DNA of 64,000 bases from Candidatus Methanomethylophilus alvi Mx1201 (GTDB lineage Archaea; Thermoplasmatota; Thermoplasmata; Methanomassiliicoccales; Methanomethylophilaceae): the NCBI RefSeq assembly GCF_000300255.2, contig NC_020913.1, forward strand, positions 928,692 to 992,691. The letters are read 5' to 3'. Shown piece by piece: positions 35,228-43,760 of this stretch (position 1 is the first letter of the stretch; every line of letters starts with the position of its first letter). The notes under the pieces were generated by a model. It did not search any database, was not told where the DNA came from, and saw only the letters and a list, made by a program, of their open reading frames with translations. Made by a program: the position numbers and the translations under genes.

Positions 35228-35422
35228 ATGGTCTGCAAGATAACGGTATCCGGAAAGACCACGGAGGTCCCTGCAGGAACCACCGTGATGGACGCTGCCA
35301 AGGAGGTAGGCATCGTCCCGGACGCATACCTTTTCCTGATCGACGGAAAACCCGTCCCTATGGACACACCCATTGCCGACGGTCAGACTGTCAAGGCGAT
35401 GAAGGTCGCATCAGGCGGATAA
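35228..35422 (+). CDS. ThiS/MoaD-like ubiquitin-fold sulfur carrier (SAMP-like)
   Basis: 64 aa from ATG 35228; an ATG at 35198 gives ten more residues and has a weak RBS. The beta-grasp pattern ITVSGKTTEVPAGTTVMDAAKEVGIVPDAYLFLIDGKPVPMDTPI ends in ...KVASGG, the C-terminal diglycine needed for adenylation by an E1-like enzyme. It carries sulfur for tRNA thiolation, molybdopterin or thiamine, or modifies proteins. No E1-like gene is adjacent. It overlaps the 3' end of the convergent CobQ-like gene by 12 nt. Confidence 0.75.
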   Translation: MVCKITVSGKTTEVPAGTTVMDAAKEVGIVPDAYLFLIDGKPVPMDTPIADGQTVKAMKVASGG

Positions 35423-36247
35423 AAGCCTGTCTATGGCCTCGAAATCCAGACCTGCCTCCTCGGCCGAATCGAGGAGCTCGTCCAGATTCTTTACGAACTC
35501 GTCGTGTATGTCCCCGTCGCCCAAACTTCCCTTCGAATCGGACAAAGAATCCTCCTCGGGGAATTTCAGAAGGGCGTACGGGACGATACCCAGACATTTC
35601 ATTCCGGTAAGCTCCTCCACCTTCCTTATGCCTGATTCCAGGATGGATGCGTCTCCGCGGAAACGGTTTATGACGAATCCCTTCAGCAAAGGCCTCAGAT
35701 CCTCCGGGAGAAGGAGCCAGGTACCGTATACTGCGGCGAACACCCCCCCGCGCTCTATGTCCCCTATAAGTACGGATTGGATCCCGCGGGCCCTCATCAT
35801 ACCGATGTTGGCCATATCGGTGTCCATGAGATTGAGCTCCACTGGGGATCCGGAACCCTCGCACACCACCACGTCGTTATCATGTGCCAGACGGTCAAAT
35901 GATTCGCATGCCTTCTCCATTATCTCGTCTCTGGGGAAGTAAGAACCGCGTTCTGTGTCCATGAAAGGCTCCCCCCTCAGGACGATCTGCATCCTGCCGT
36001 TTCCGGAAGGCTTCATGAGAACGGGGTTCATATCGCCGGTGGGCTCGATACCGCAGGCCCATGCCTGGAAGGCCTGACCCATTCCGATCTCCTTCCCATC
36101 CTCGGTCACATAGGAGTTGAGGGAGAGGTTGGAAGCCTTGAAGGGGGCGACCTTGAGACCCTTCCTGACCAGATGACGGCAGTATAGGGCGTCCAACGTG
36201 GTCTTTCCGGCCCCGGACGATGTACCGAGGAACAGTACGGACCTCAT
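35411..36247 (-). CDS. Short CobQ-like protein (synthetase domain only)
   Basis: 278 aa. It has the N-terminal ATP-dependent synthetase domain of cobyric acid synthase: P-loop GTSSGAGKTTL, APFKASNLSLNSYVTEDGKEIGMGQAFQAWA, MNPVLMKPSGNGRMQIVLRG, and EGSGSPVELNL. The glutamine amidotransferase domain is entirely missing; the protein ends at about residue 278 after a helical tail. It is a diverged paralogue of the overlapping upstream CobQ (ATGA junction). It may use the amidase of its neighbour, use free ammonia, or act on another substrate. Confidence 0.8.
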   Translation of the reverse strand: MRSVLFLGTSSGAGKTTLDALYCRHLVRKGLKVAPFKASNLSLNSYVTEDGKEIGMGQAFQAWACGIEPTGDMNPVLMKPSGNGRMQIVLRGEPFMDTERGSYFPRDEIMEKACESFDRLAHDNDVVVCEGSGSPVELNLMDTDMANIGMMRARGIQSVLIGDIERGGVFAAVYGTWLLLPEDLRPLLKGFVINRFRGDASILESGIRKVEELTGMKCLGIVPYALLKFPEEDSLSDSKGSLGDGDIHDEFVKNLDELLDSAEEAGLDFEAIDRLLSA

Positions 36248-38064
36248 TCCTCCACCCCCGCGATCCTCTTGAGCGCATCCATGTCCAAACCCTCCTCGAA
36301 ACCGTCGGCGAGAATATCCAGATTCCTGTCCACCACCTCGTCGTAATCCTCCGGCTCGCTAACGGGGACCGCCTTCCCGTCGTGCTTTATCATAGATATG
36401 AACTTCTTCCTGAAGGCGGGCTTGTCCAACACCCCGTGGATGTATGTGCCGTACAGCATCTCATCCTCGCGGACGGATCCCTCTACCTCGTCCCTGCGAT
36501 CTACGGCGGTCATCCTGAACAGAGGCTTCTCCTTCACATCCGTCATGCCCATGTGGATCTCGTATCCCTCCACCTCTCCTCCGCCGTCGATCATCACACA
36601 GCGGTCGCGGACGGTCCTTTTCTTATATTCTTCCCAGTAGGATTCGTTGTCGAAGAATCCGAGCCCCTCGGTGTCCCCGGCGGTCTTCCCTTCGATCCCC
36701 TTGGGGTCGTGGAGCACCCTGCCCATCATCTGATAGCCGCCGCATATGCCGAGGATGGGGACCTTGCCCCTCATATCACGGATCGCTTCGAACATCCCGT
36801 TCCCTTTGAGCCATTCGAGGTCGTCGATGGTGTTCTTGGTCCCGGGTATGACGATGGCGTCCGCCGAGCGTATTCCGTCGGTGGAATCCACGAACTCGAC
36901 CGTGGTGTCCTCGGTGTAGAGAGGGTCGATATCCGTGAAATTGGCTATCCTCGGGAGCTTCACCACGGCTATGTGCAATGTGCCAGTACCTCTGGACGTC
37001 CTGTCCCTGAACGCCTCGGAATCCTCGGAAGGAAGGTCGAGGCTTATGTGGGGGATGATACCGATGACGGGTATCCCCAACATCTCCTCCAGCTTCTCCG
37101 CCCCCGGCCTGATCTTGTCGAGGTCCCCGCGGACGTTGTTGAGGATTATGCCTTTGATACGGCCCCTGTCCTTCTCTGGCATAAGTTCCACCGTGCCTAC
37201 GGCATAGGCGAAGGACCCTCCCCATTCCACGTTGACAACGAGTATGCATGCGGCATCTGCGACCTCGGCCGCCCTCATGTTCGCTATATCCATGTCGTAG
37301 ATGTTTATCTCCGCAGGACTTCCCGCACCTTCCATCATGACATAGTCGTACCTGTCCTTCAGGAACTCCATGTTCCGACGGACCGCTTCTATCCCGGGAC
37401 CCGGGACGAACTTCCCATAGTAATCTGGCACATCGTAGTCGCCGAACGGCTTGCCCTCGACGATGACCTGCGACGCGGTGTTCCCCTTGGGCTTGAGGAG
37501 GATGGGGTTCATATGGGCGTCCGCATTGCGGAGTCCTCCCGCACGGGCCTGGAGGACCTGGACCATGGCGATCTCGCAGCCTTTGGATGTGACCCTCGAG
37601 TTGAGACTCATGTTCTGGCTCTTGAAAGGGGCCACGAGGTATCCCATCCTGTGGAATATACGGCAGAGGGCGGCGACCGTTATGGATTTCCCGGCATCGG
37701 AAGTCGCACCGAGGACCATGAGCGCCTTCCCCTTGTGCCAGAACCTCCTCTTCGCCTCGGGGAAGACCTCCGAGAGGAACCTCGGGTCCCCGGCCTTGAG
37801 ACCCAGCTCCTTGATCTTATCGAAGGTGAACTCCACCACCTCCGGGCGGTGGCAGAAGAGACAGTCCTCACAGGACCATACGGGTTTCCCATGGCGGGAT
37901 ACGACATCGTATCCCATCGCCGGATCCCTGCACGGATAGAACGGACAGTAGCAGAAGGAGCAGTCCTGGCCGTCGAAGTGGCAGGGGTTGTAGTCACAGC
38001 CCCTGTTACAGCCTATGTCCCCTTTCCCTATCTCCTCCTCGACCTTCTTCCTGATACAATCCGT
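36244..38064 (-). CDS. cobQ: Cobyric acid synthase CobQ with N-terminal Cys-rich module
   Basis: The first ATG in frame is at 37917 (557 aa), but the frame upstream is clearly coding and carries nine more cysteines (GCNRGCDYNPCHFDGQDCSFCYCPFYPC) that belong with the following SCEDCLFCHRP as the Cys-rich small domain often fused to or beside cobamide genes in methanogens. The only RBS-spaced candidate is ACG at 38064 after GGAGGAGAGACC (about 606 aa); no ATG, GTG or TTG is in frame before the upstream TAG. The CobQ part has the ATP site GATSDAGKSI, the MNPILLKPKG region and the class I amidotransferase GICGGYQMMG with a YGTYIHGV His. It amidates the corrin ring. Confidence 0.85.
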   Translation of the reverse strand, partial: TDCIRKKVEEEIGKGDIGCNRGCDYNPCHFDGQDCSFCYCPFYPCRDPAMGYDVVSRHGKPVWSCEDCLFCHRPEVVEFTFDKIKELGLKAGDPRFLSEVFPEAKRRFWHKGKALMVLGATSDAGKSITVAALCRIFHRMGYLVAPFKSQNMSLNSRVTSKGCEIAMVQVLQARAGGLRNADAHMNPILLKPKGNTASQVIVEGKPFGDYDVPDYYGKFVPGPGIEAVRRNMEFLKDRYDYVMMEGAGSPAEINIYDMDIANMRAAEVADAACILVVNVEWGGSFAYAVGTVELMPEKDRGRIKGIILNNVRGDLDKIRPGAEKLEEMLGIPVIGIIPHISLDLPSEDSEAFRDRTSRGTGTLHIAVVKLPRIANFTDIDPLYTEDTTVEFVDSTDGIRSADAIVIPGTKNTIDDLEWLKGNGMFEAIRDMRGKVPILGICGGYQMMGRVLHDPKGIEGKTAGDTEGLGFFDNESYWEEYKKRTVRDRCVMIDGGGEVEGYEIHMGMTDVKEKPLFRMTAVDRRDEVEGSVREDEMLYGTYIHGVLDKPAFRKKFISMIKHDGKAVPVSEPEDYDEVVDRNLDILADGFEEGLDMDALKRIAGVEE

Positions 38065-38126
38065 GGTCTCTCCTCCTGTCTGATGTATGAACGCATCGGT
38101 GATATTAAATTGGATACACTATTCAG

Positions 38127-38134
38127 TATATATT
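38127..38134 (-). promoter_or_regulatory. TATA box of the cobQ operon
   Basis: Minus-strand AATATATACT lies about 25 bp before a start site near 38104, leaving a leader of about 40 nt to the ACG codon at 38064, which supports translation from that region. Confidence 0.45.
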
Positions 38135-38344
38135 CCGCCCCCTGCATGCCGCAATAATGTTTTCACATGGAAGGCAGACCGGAGACGGGTACGCCGTCGC
38201 TGGGTATGATGTCCATCTCATCCGGGGTCTGCTGGATATTATGCAGGAGACATAGGTGACAAAAACCGTCCCCGGAGGGCCTTTAACTTTCAAAAGTTAT
38301 GAGAACTCGTTAAAAATAAAAACGATCCTCCCGTATTATTCCCG
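38135..38344. promoter_or_regulatory. Intergenic region with a 16-bp palindrome before the sbcD-like gene
   Basis: No convincing ORF (a 30-codon ORF at 38167 was judged chance). TAACTTT-CA-AAAGTTA (38284-38299) lies just upstream of TATA-like GTTAAAAATAAA (38309-38320), 36 bp before ATG 38345; a possible operator. Confidence 0.4.
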
Positions 38345-39541
38345 ATGGGAACAGATTTTTCATTCGTACATTGTGCAGACCTGCATCTGGGCAGCAGGTT
38401 CTACGCCGTGACCGAGGAGAACCCCGGACTCGGGAAACGCCTATACGACTCCGTCTTCAGATCATTCTCCAGGATAGTGGAGCTGGCGAAGGAGAGGGCC
38501 GACTTCATGGTCATATCCGGAGACGTATACGACGACACCAACCAGACCCCGAGAACCAGGCTGTTCTTCTGCGAAAAGATGAGGGAATTCGGAAAACCCT
38601 GTTTCATAGTGCGCGGGAACCACGATTTCAAGACGTCGTGGGACGGCAGCATAGCATACCCGGACAACGTACGCATGCTGGAGGGACCGGACGACCGTAT
38701 CGTGATGAACATCGGAGGCAGGGAAGTGGAGATAATCGGTTCCAGCTACACGACGATGCATACGTCGGAGAACCTGGCGGCCGGGATGCACGGCACCCCG
38801 GGGATGTTCACCATAGGCATGGTGCACTGTTCCGTCGACGGATACTCGGATAACGCCGATTATGCTCCGTGCAGACTCTCCGACATGATAGGGAAGGACA
38901 TACAGTACTGGGCCCTGGGACATATACACAAGAGGGCGGTCCTCAAGGAATCGGACCCCTGCATAGTGTATCCGGGGAACATACAGGGCAGATCCCCCAA
39001 CGAGACCGGGAAGAAGGGATGTTACCTTGTATCCGTGACCGGAGACTCGATGGAGAAGGAGTTCGTACCGACGCAGGAGGTCCTGTGGAAATCCGTCAAG
39101 GCCGATATAACATGGAAGAAGGACGTGTCCCAACTTGTGGACTCGGTGATACCCGAGTGCCCCGAGGGATCGGTGGTCTGTCTCACATTCGTAGGCAGGG
39201 GTCCCCTCAACCATGTGGTGAGGTCCGATCCGGAGGGTATCGCCGCCGCCATCGCGGAAAGGGCGAAGTGCAGTACGGACGTCAGAGGGATCGAGACCCG
39301 GCCGGACGCCGACCTGGAGGCCGCCGCACAGGGCAAAACGCTCGTATCCGGGGTGCTGAGGACGGCCAAGAGGTATTCGGAGCTTTCCGACTCGGAGCTC
39401 CTCGACCTCCTCTGTCCGGAGGGCCCCGCCTCCGACATGCGCCCGTACCTGCAGTACTATGCTGAAAGAGGGGAACTGCGCAGGATGGTGGACGATGCCG
39501 CACTCGCCCTCGTCGACAGGATATGGGAGGGAGGACGGTGA
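38345..39541 (+). CDS. SbcD/Mre11-like (YhaO-type) exonuclease
   Basis: 398 aa. The metallophosphoesterase motifs are in order: DLHLGSR, GDVYDD, RGNHD, VHCSVDG and GHIHK. These proteins, with an SMC-like ATPase partner, process DNA ends and hairpins at breaks. The next gene, the ATPase, begins with a GTGA overlap. The pair looks more like YhaO/YhaN than the canonical Mre11-Rad50. Confidence 0.9.
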   Translation: MGTDFSFVHCADLHLGSRFYAVTEENPGLGKRLYDSVFRSFSRIVELAKERADFMVISGDVYDDTNQTPRTRLFFCEKMREFGKPCFIVRGNHDFKTSWDGSIAYPDNVRMLEGPDDRIVMNIGGREVEIIGSSYTTMHTSENLAAGMHGTPGMFTIGMVHCSVDGYSDNADYAPCRLSDMIGKDIQYWALGHIHKRAVLKESDPCIVYPGNIQGRSPNETGKKGCYLVSVTGDSMEKEFVPTQEVLWKSVKADITWKKDVSQLVDSVIPECPEGSVVCLTFVGRGPLNHVVRSDPEGIAAAIAERAKCSTDVRGIETRPDADLEAAAQGKTLVSGVLRTAKRYSELSDSELLDLLCPEGPASDMRPYLQYYAERGELRRMVDDAALALVDRIWEGGR

Positions 39542-41658
39542 GGATCCTCCGCATACGCATCGGGTCCTTCGGATCCCTCTCCGACAAGGAGTATACGCTC
39601 GACCCGGGATTGAACGTCGTATACGGATCCAACGAAGCTGGCAAATCCACCCTGCGCTCGTTCATCACCAACACCCTGTTCTCCAAGACGAACGTGAGGT
39701 ATCCGGAGACCAGGAGGTCCGACTGCGGGAAGCTGGAGGTGGAGATGTCCGACGGCGGCAGAAGGACGATAGAGAGGGACGGGAAGAAGTCCATCGGATG
39801 CGTCGACGCCGAATGCGGGATCAGCGGCAGGGAATACACCTCCATCTACTCCATGCAGCCGGACGACCTCCGCAACACCGCCGACCTCGAGAAGGGGGAC
39901 ATCCGGAACCGTTTCCTGACGATACCCGGAGGAAACGACCTCCCCAAGGTATACAGGGACCTGAAGGAGGAGAGGACGTCGTACGTCCCCGACGGACGCC
40001 GGAGCGAGAAGTCCAGGATGTCCGTGCTCATCAGAAAGTACAGCGAGGCCAAGGAAGAGGTGCTCCGCCTGCAGATGCGGGAGGATGGGGATGCATACTA
40101 CAACTCCCTCGTGGAGAGGGAGAGGGCGCTGTCGGAGGAGATCGAGAAGGCCAGGGCGGAGACGGAGGCCTGTGAGAAAGTCAGAAGCCGGGCGGGATTG
40201 GAGAAGGAGAGGGAGAAGACCCGCGAGACCATGGCCGGACTCGAAGAACAGGAGAGGGCCCTGTCTTATGCGGGGAGATACGGCGAGGAGGACAGGAGGA
40301 GGGGTGCCCTCCTCCAGGATGCGTTCGAGAGATCCGACAGGGATGCGAAGGCCGCGGAAAAGGATTACGAAGCGGCCGAAAGACTGCTGGACGGCCGCGA
40401 CATACCTGCCGTATACAGACATATGGACGACATAGGATACCTGAATTCGCAGAGACAGAGGTACAGGGAACTGAATATGCGTCCGAAGACCCGTACCGAA
40501 GAAAAGCCCCATGCGTCCGGACGGAAGGGAGGACTCCTTCCGCTGGCGGGGATCGTCCTGATCGCGGCAGGAGCGGTCTTGACCGTGTACGGCACCATGG
40601 CGGGGATCGCCGTCATCGTCGCAGGGGCCGTGGCCGCCGCCGTGCCCTTTCTGAGAAGAAGGGTCGGATCCCCGAGGAATACGGATACATCCGGACCGGA
40701 TGTCCGGAAGGAACTCGAGAGGTTGGAACGTCTGGCGGACAGGGTGGCCGAGGACGTCGGTATCGAACGCACATCCTTCGACACGTGCGTTACATCGCTC
40801 AACACGGTACGGGACCTGGTCCATGCCCTGGAAAAGGCCGACAGGGACCGTAACGGAGAAAGGGCGAAGAGGGACAGAGCGAAGGATGAGCTGGACCTCT
40901 TCTACTCCGGATTCGGAGGAGAGGAGGGGTTCGACAGGGCCATGAAGGACATGGATTCCCTCAAGGACGTCAGAGCGCGTCTTTCCGCCCTCAGGGAAGG
41001 GACCAACGCCTCCGAACAGGCCGCGGATGTGGACCCGGAGAAGGCGGAGGAGGACTATTCTTCCGCCAAGAACAGACTGAACGGACTGTCCGAGGAGTAT
41101 GGGAGGACCGCACAGGCGCTGAAGAACATCGAGGACGACCTCACGGTCGAGGATGCGATAACTGAACGGTCCCTTGCCGAGAACAGGGTGTATTCCGCCG
41201 CCAAGGAATGGGCGTCCCTGATGCTGCAGCAGCTTATACTGGACGAGGCGTCCAAGGAGATGTACTCGGAGAACAGACCGGACGTCATCATGAACGCGGA
41301 CCGCTTCCTGTCGCTCATGACCGACGGCCGCTACGGCATGGCATCCGACCCCTCCTCCGACGACCTCGTGGTGAGGGACCTCGTCACCGGCGACCTGAAG
41401 AACTCCAAACAGTGGTCCACCGGACTCGAGGACCAGGTGAAACTCTCCCTGAAGATGGCCGTCTCCCTGAGCCTTTCCGCAGAAAGACCGCCTGTGATAC
41501 TGGACGACGTCCTGCTCACCTCCGACAGCGGCAGGAAGGCCGGCGCATGCGAAGCGATCGCCAAGCTCTCCCGCGACATACAGGTCATCTACTTCACCTG
41601 CGACAGGGAAACACGGGACCTCATGGAGGGGACGGGTGCCCGCATCATAGCGGTATAA
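39538..41658 (+). CDS. SbcC/RecN-like (YhaN-type) SMC ATPase with a membrane hairpin
   Basis: 706 aa from GTG 39538, which overlaps the exonuclease stop; the in-frame ATG 39523 is less likely. Walker A is GSNEAGKST (residues 30-38). Two coiled-coil arms surround a central hydrophobic hairpin (about residues 330-375, GLLPLAGIVLIAAGAVL...), a feature of YhaN-type ATPases and absent from Rad50. Walker B is VILDDVLLTSD near the end. There is no CxxC zinc hook. It probably works with the SbcD-like nuclease in end processing near the membrane. Confidence 0.88.
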   Translation: MRILRIRIGSFGSLSDKEYTLDPGLNVVYGSNEAGKSTLRSFITNTLFSKTNVRYPETRRSDCGKLEVEMSDGGRRTIERDGKKSIGCVDAECGISGREYTSIYSMQPDDLRNTADLEKGDIRNRFLTIPGGNDLPKVYRDLKEERTSYVPDGRRSEKSRMSVLIRKYSEAKEEVLRLQMREDGDAYYNSLVERERALSEEIEKARAETEACEKVRSRAGLEKEREKTRETMAGLEEQERALSYAGRYGEEDRRRGALLQDAFERSDRDAKAAEKDYEAAERLLDGRDIPAVYRHMDDIGYLNSQRQRYRELNMRPKTRTEEKPHASGRKGGLLPLAGIVLIAAGAVLTVYGTMAGIAVIVAGAVAAAVPFLRRRVGSPRNTDTSGPDVRKELERLERLADRVAEDVGIERTSFDTCVTSLNTVRDLVHALEKADRDRNGERAKRDRAKDELDLFYSGFGGEEGFDRAMKDMDSLKDVRARLSALREGTNASEQAADVDPEKAEEDYSSAKNRLNGLSEEYGRTAQALKNIEDDLTVEDAITERSLAENRVYSAAKEWASLMLQQLILDEASKEMYSENRPDVIMNADRFLSLMTDGRYGMASDPSSDDLVVRDLVTGDLKNSKQWSTGLEDQVKLSLKMAVSLSLSAERPPVILDDVLLTSDSGRKAGACEAIAKLSRDIQVIYFTCDRETRDLMEGTGARIIAV

Positions 41659-41963
41659 TCCATCCATCATACGGATGCTGTAAAACTTCTTACCAACCTT
41701 TTATATCTATTATTATTGATACCCTAAATCACCAAGGGAAATCCGTTTCCCTGTTCACATATCACAATCATCCGCACGGAGATACGCTCCCGTGCAATCA
41801 CCGCCGCAGCTCCCGATGAAGGACACCTGGGCAATTCAAACGATGGGAAGATTCGAAGGTCCGGACAGCCGAAAGTAGGCAAAACTGGGACCGTTGCACC
41901 GATAAGTATCGGCAGAACAGGGTTACCGTATTTTTCTTGTTACAAGAACCCGGAGTGGTTTCA
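41659..41963 (+). promoter_or_regulatory. dnaG upstream region and possible structured leader
   Basis: 305 bp without a supported gene. TATA-like CCTTTTATATCT (about 41697-41708) would give a leader of about 230 nt. Within it GGTCC/GGACC (41858-41892) encloses GCC/GGC, and CCGATA-AG-TATCGG (41899-41912) is a perfect hairpin, then TATTTTTCTTG (41929-41939). It may be a small RNA or a regulatory leader. Confidence 0.4.
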
Positions 41964-43751
41964 TTGAACAGCATTGACCCTAACGCAACAAAATACATGG
42001 TGAAGGCCAAGATCAACGCCGACGGGATCGTCGACAAGCCCGACGTCGTCGGAGCGATCTTCGGCCAGACGGAAGGACTTCTCGGAGACGACCTCGACCT
42101 GAGGGACCTGCAGAAATCCGGAAGGATCGGAAGGATAGAGGTGGACGTCGTCTCCAAGGGAGGGAAGTCCGAGGGGATCATCTACATGTCCAGCAGCCTC
42201 GACCAGGTGGAGACTGTCATACTCGCCGCCGCCCTCGAGACCATCGACCGTGTCGGACCCTGCAAGGCATCCATCAAGGTCCTCGGAATCGAGGACGTCC
42301 GCATCACCAAGAGGGAGAAGATCGTCGAGCGTGCGAAGGAGCTCCTGAGCTCCCTCGTCGAGCAGTCCAAGGGAACCAGCGCCGACCTCGCCCAGAACAT
42401 CAGGCAGAGCGTGCAGGTGGAGGAGATCACCACCTACGGCAAGGAGCGCTGCCCTGCCGGACCCAACGTGAAGAATTCCGAGGCCATCATCATCGTCGAG
42501 GGCAGGTCCGACGTCCTCAACCTTCTCAGAGCCGGAATAAAGAACGCCATCGCCGTAGAGGGAACCAACGTCCCGAAGACCGTGCAGGACCTCTCCAGGG
42601 AGAGGGTTACCACCGCCTTCGTCGACGGAGACAGGGGAGGGGAGCTGATCCTCAGGGAACTCTTCCAGACCGCCGAGATCGACTACGTCGCCCGTGCACC
42701 CCGCGCCCACGAGGTCGAGGAGCTTTCCGCCAAACAGCTGGTGAAGTGCCTCCGCAACAAGGTCCCCGGAGACCAGTACATGGAGATGAACGGCCTCTCC
42801 TTCGAGGAGAAGGACCTCTCCGCGGAATCCAAGAAGGAACTCGAAGAGCAGGAGGATGAGACCCCCGCGGAGGAGGAGTACAGGCCCAGAAACCACCGCA
42901 ACGGATACGAGGACCGCGACGAAGACAGGGGCACCAGGAGGCGCGAAGGCAACAGCAGGCGCTCCAGGAAGACCTCCGACGAGGAGGATGAGGAAGGCAG
43001 GTACGGAAAACGCCGCGGAAGGAAGGGAGACCGTTTCGACAACGAATCCGCCGACAGATACAGGAAGAAACCGAGGGAGAGTTCGTTCGAAGAGGAGGAA
43101 CCCGTCGAGGATCAGATCGTGGACACCATCCCCGCCAAGAGGAGGCTCATGGAAGAGACCCCCGACGAGGAACCCGTGACGGAAGAGCCTGCTGTAGAGG
43201 AGACCCCTGTGGTCGAAGAGACACCTGCGGTCGAGGAGCCTGTTGCAGAAGAACCTACTGTGGAAGAGCCTGCTATGGAAGAGGCACCCGTCGTCGAGGA
43301 ACCTGCGGTCGAGGAGCCCGTAGCAGAAGAACCTGTCAAGGAGGAGGCCCCTGCAGAGGCGGCCGCCGAAGAAGAGGAGAAGCCCAAGAGGACCATCAGG
43401 GCCCCGAGGACCCTCCGCGGAAAGAGGGACATCAAGAGCGACAAGATCCTCACCCCCGAGCAGGAGAGCCTCAGGGACACCCTGTCCGACATCACCGGCA
43501 CCAAGAACTCCGTCCTCATGTCGGAGGACGGCACCGTCATCGACAAGGTCGAGGTGAAGAATCTGGCCAACTACCTGAAGGAGAGCGATAACGAAGACAT
43601 CCGCACCATTGTCTTCGACGGGGTCATCTCCCAGAACATCCTGGACATCTCCTCCGGCAAAGGCATAAAGACCCTCGTCTGCAAGCGCAAAGGGAAGATC
43701 TCCAAGCTGCCTGCCGACATCGTCGTCTGGACCAGGGACGATCTGGTCTGA
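41964..43751 (+). CDS. dnaG: Archaeal DnaG primase with a long acidic insertion
   Basis: 595 aa from TTG 41964 (GGAG 8 nt upstream). The N-terminal half is ordinary archaeal DnaG: TOPRIM motif [14 protein letters not shown] (Glu179) and the DGDRGG acidic pair (Asp221, Asp223). From about residue 285 to 480 it has an unusual low-complexity insertion, first Arg/Glu-rich, then repeats of the EEPAVEEP type. A conserved C-terminal domain follows (about 490-595, [24 protein letters not shown]...). Archaeal DnaG is linked to the exosome RNA degradation complex as well as priming. It is followed after 9 nt by a Lon-like ATPase gene. Confidence 0.92.
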   Translation: MNSIDPNATKYMVKAKINADGIVDKPDVVGAIFGQTEGLLGDDLDLRDLQKSGRIGRIEVDVVSKGGKSEGIIYMSSSLDQVETVILAAALETIDRVGPCKASIKVLGIEDVRITKREKIVERAKELLSSLVEQSKGTSADLAQNIRQSVQVEEITTYGKERCPAGPNVKNSEAIIIVEGRSDVLNLLRAGIKNAIAVEGTNVPKTVQDLSRERVTTAFVDGDRGGELILRELFQTAEIDYVARAPRAHEVEELSAKQLVKCLRNKVPGDQYMEMNGLSFEEKDLSAESKKELEEQEDETPAEEEYRPRNHRNGYEDRDEDRGTRRREGNSRRSRKTSDEEDEEGRYGKRRGRKGDRFDNESADRYRKKPRESSFEEEEPVEDQIVDTIPAKRRLMEETPDEEPVTEEPAVEETPVVEETPAVEEPVAEEPTVEEPAMEEAPVVEEPAVEEPVAEEPVKEEAPAEAAAEEEEKPKRTIRAPRTLRGKRDIKSDKILTPEQESLRDTLSDITGTKNSVLMSEDGTVIDKVEVKNLANYLKESDNEDIRTIVFDGVISQNILDISSGKGIKTLVCKRKGKISKLPADIVVWTRDDLV

Positions 43752-43760
43752 GGTCGTCAC

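Noticed and set aside
38167..38259. 30-codon ORF before the sbcD-like gene
   Set aside because: No promoter or RBS and no recognisable sequence; treated as chance.
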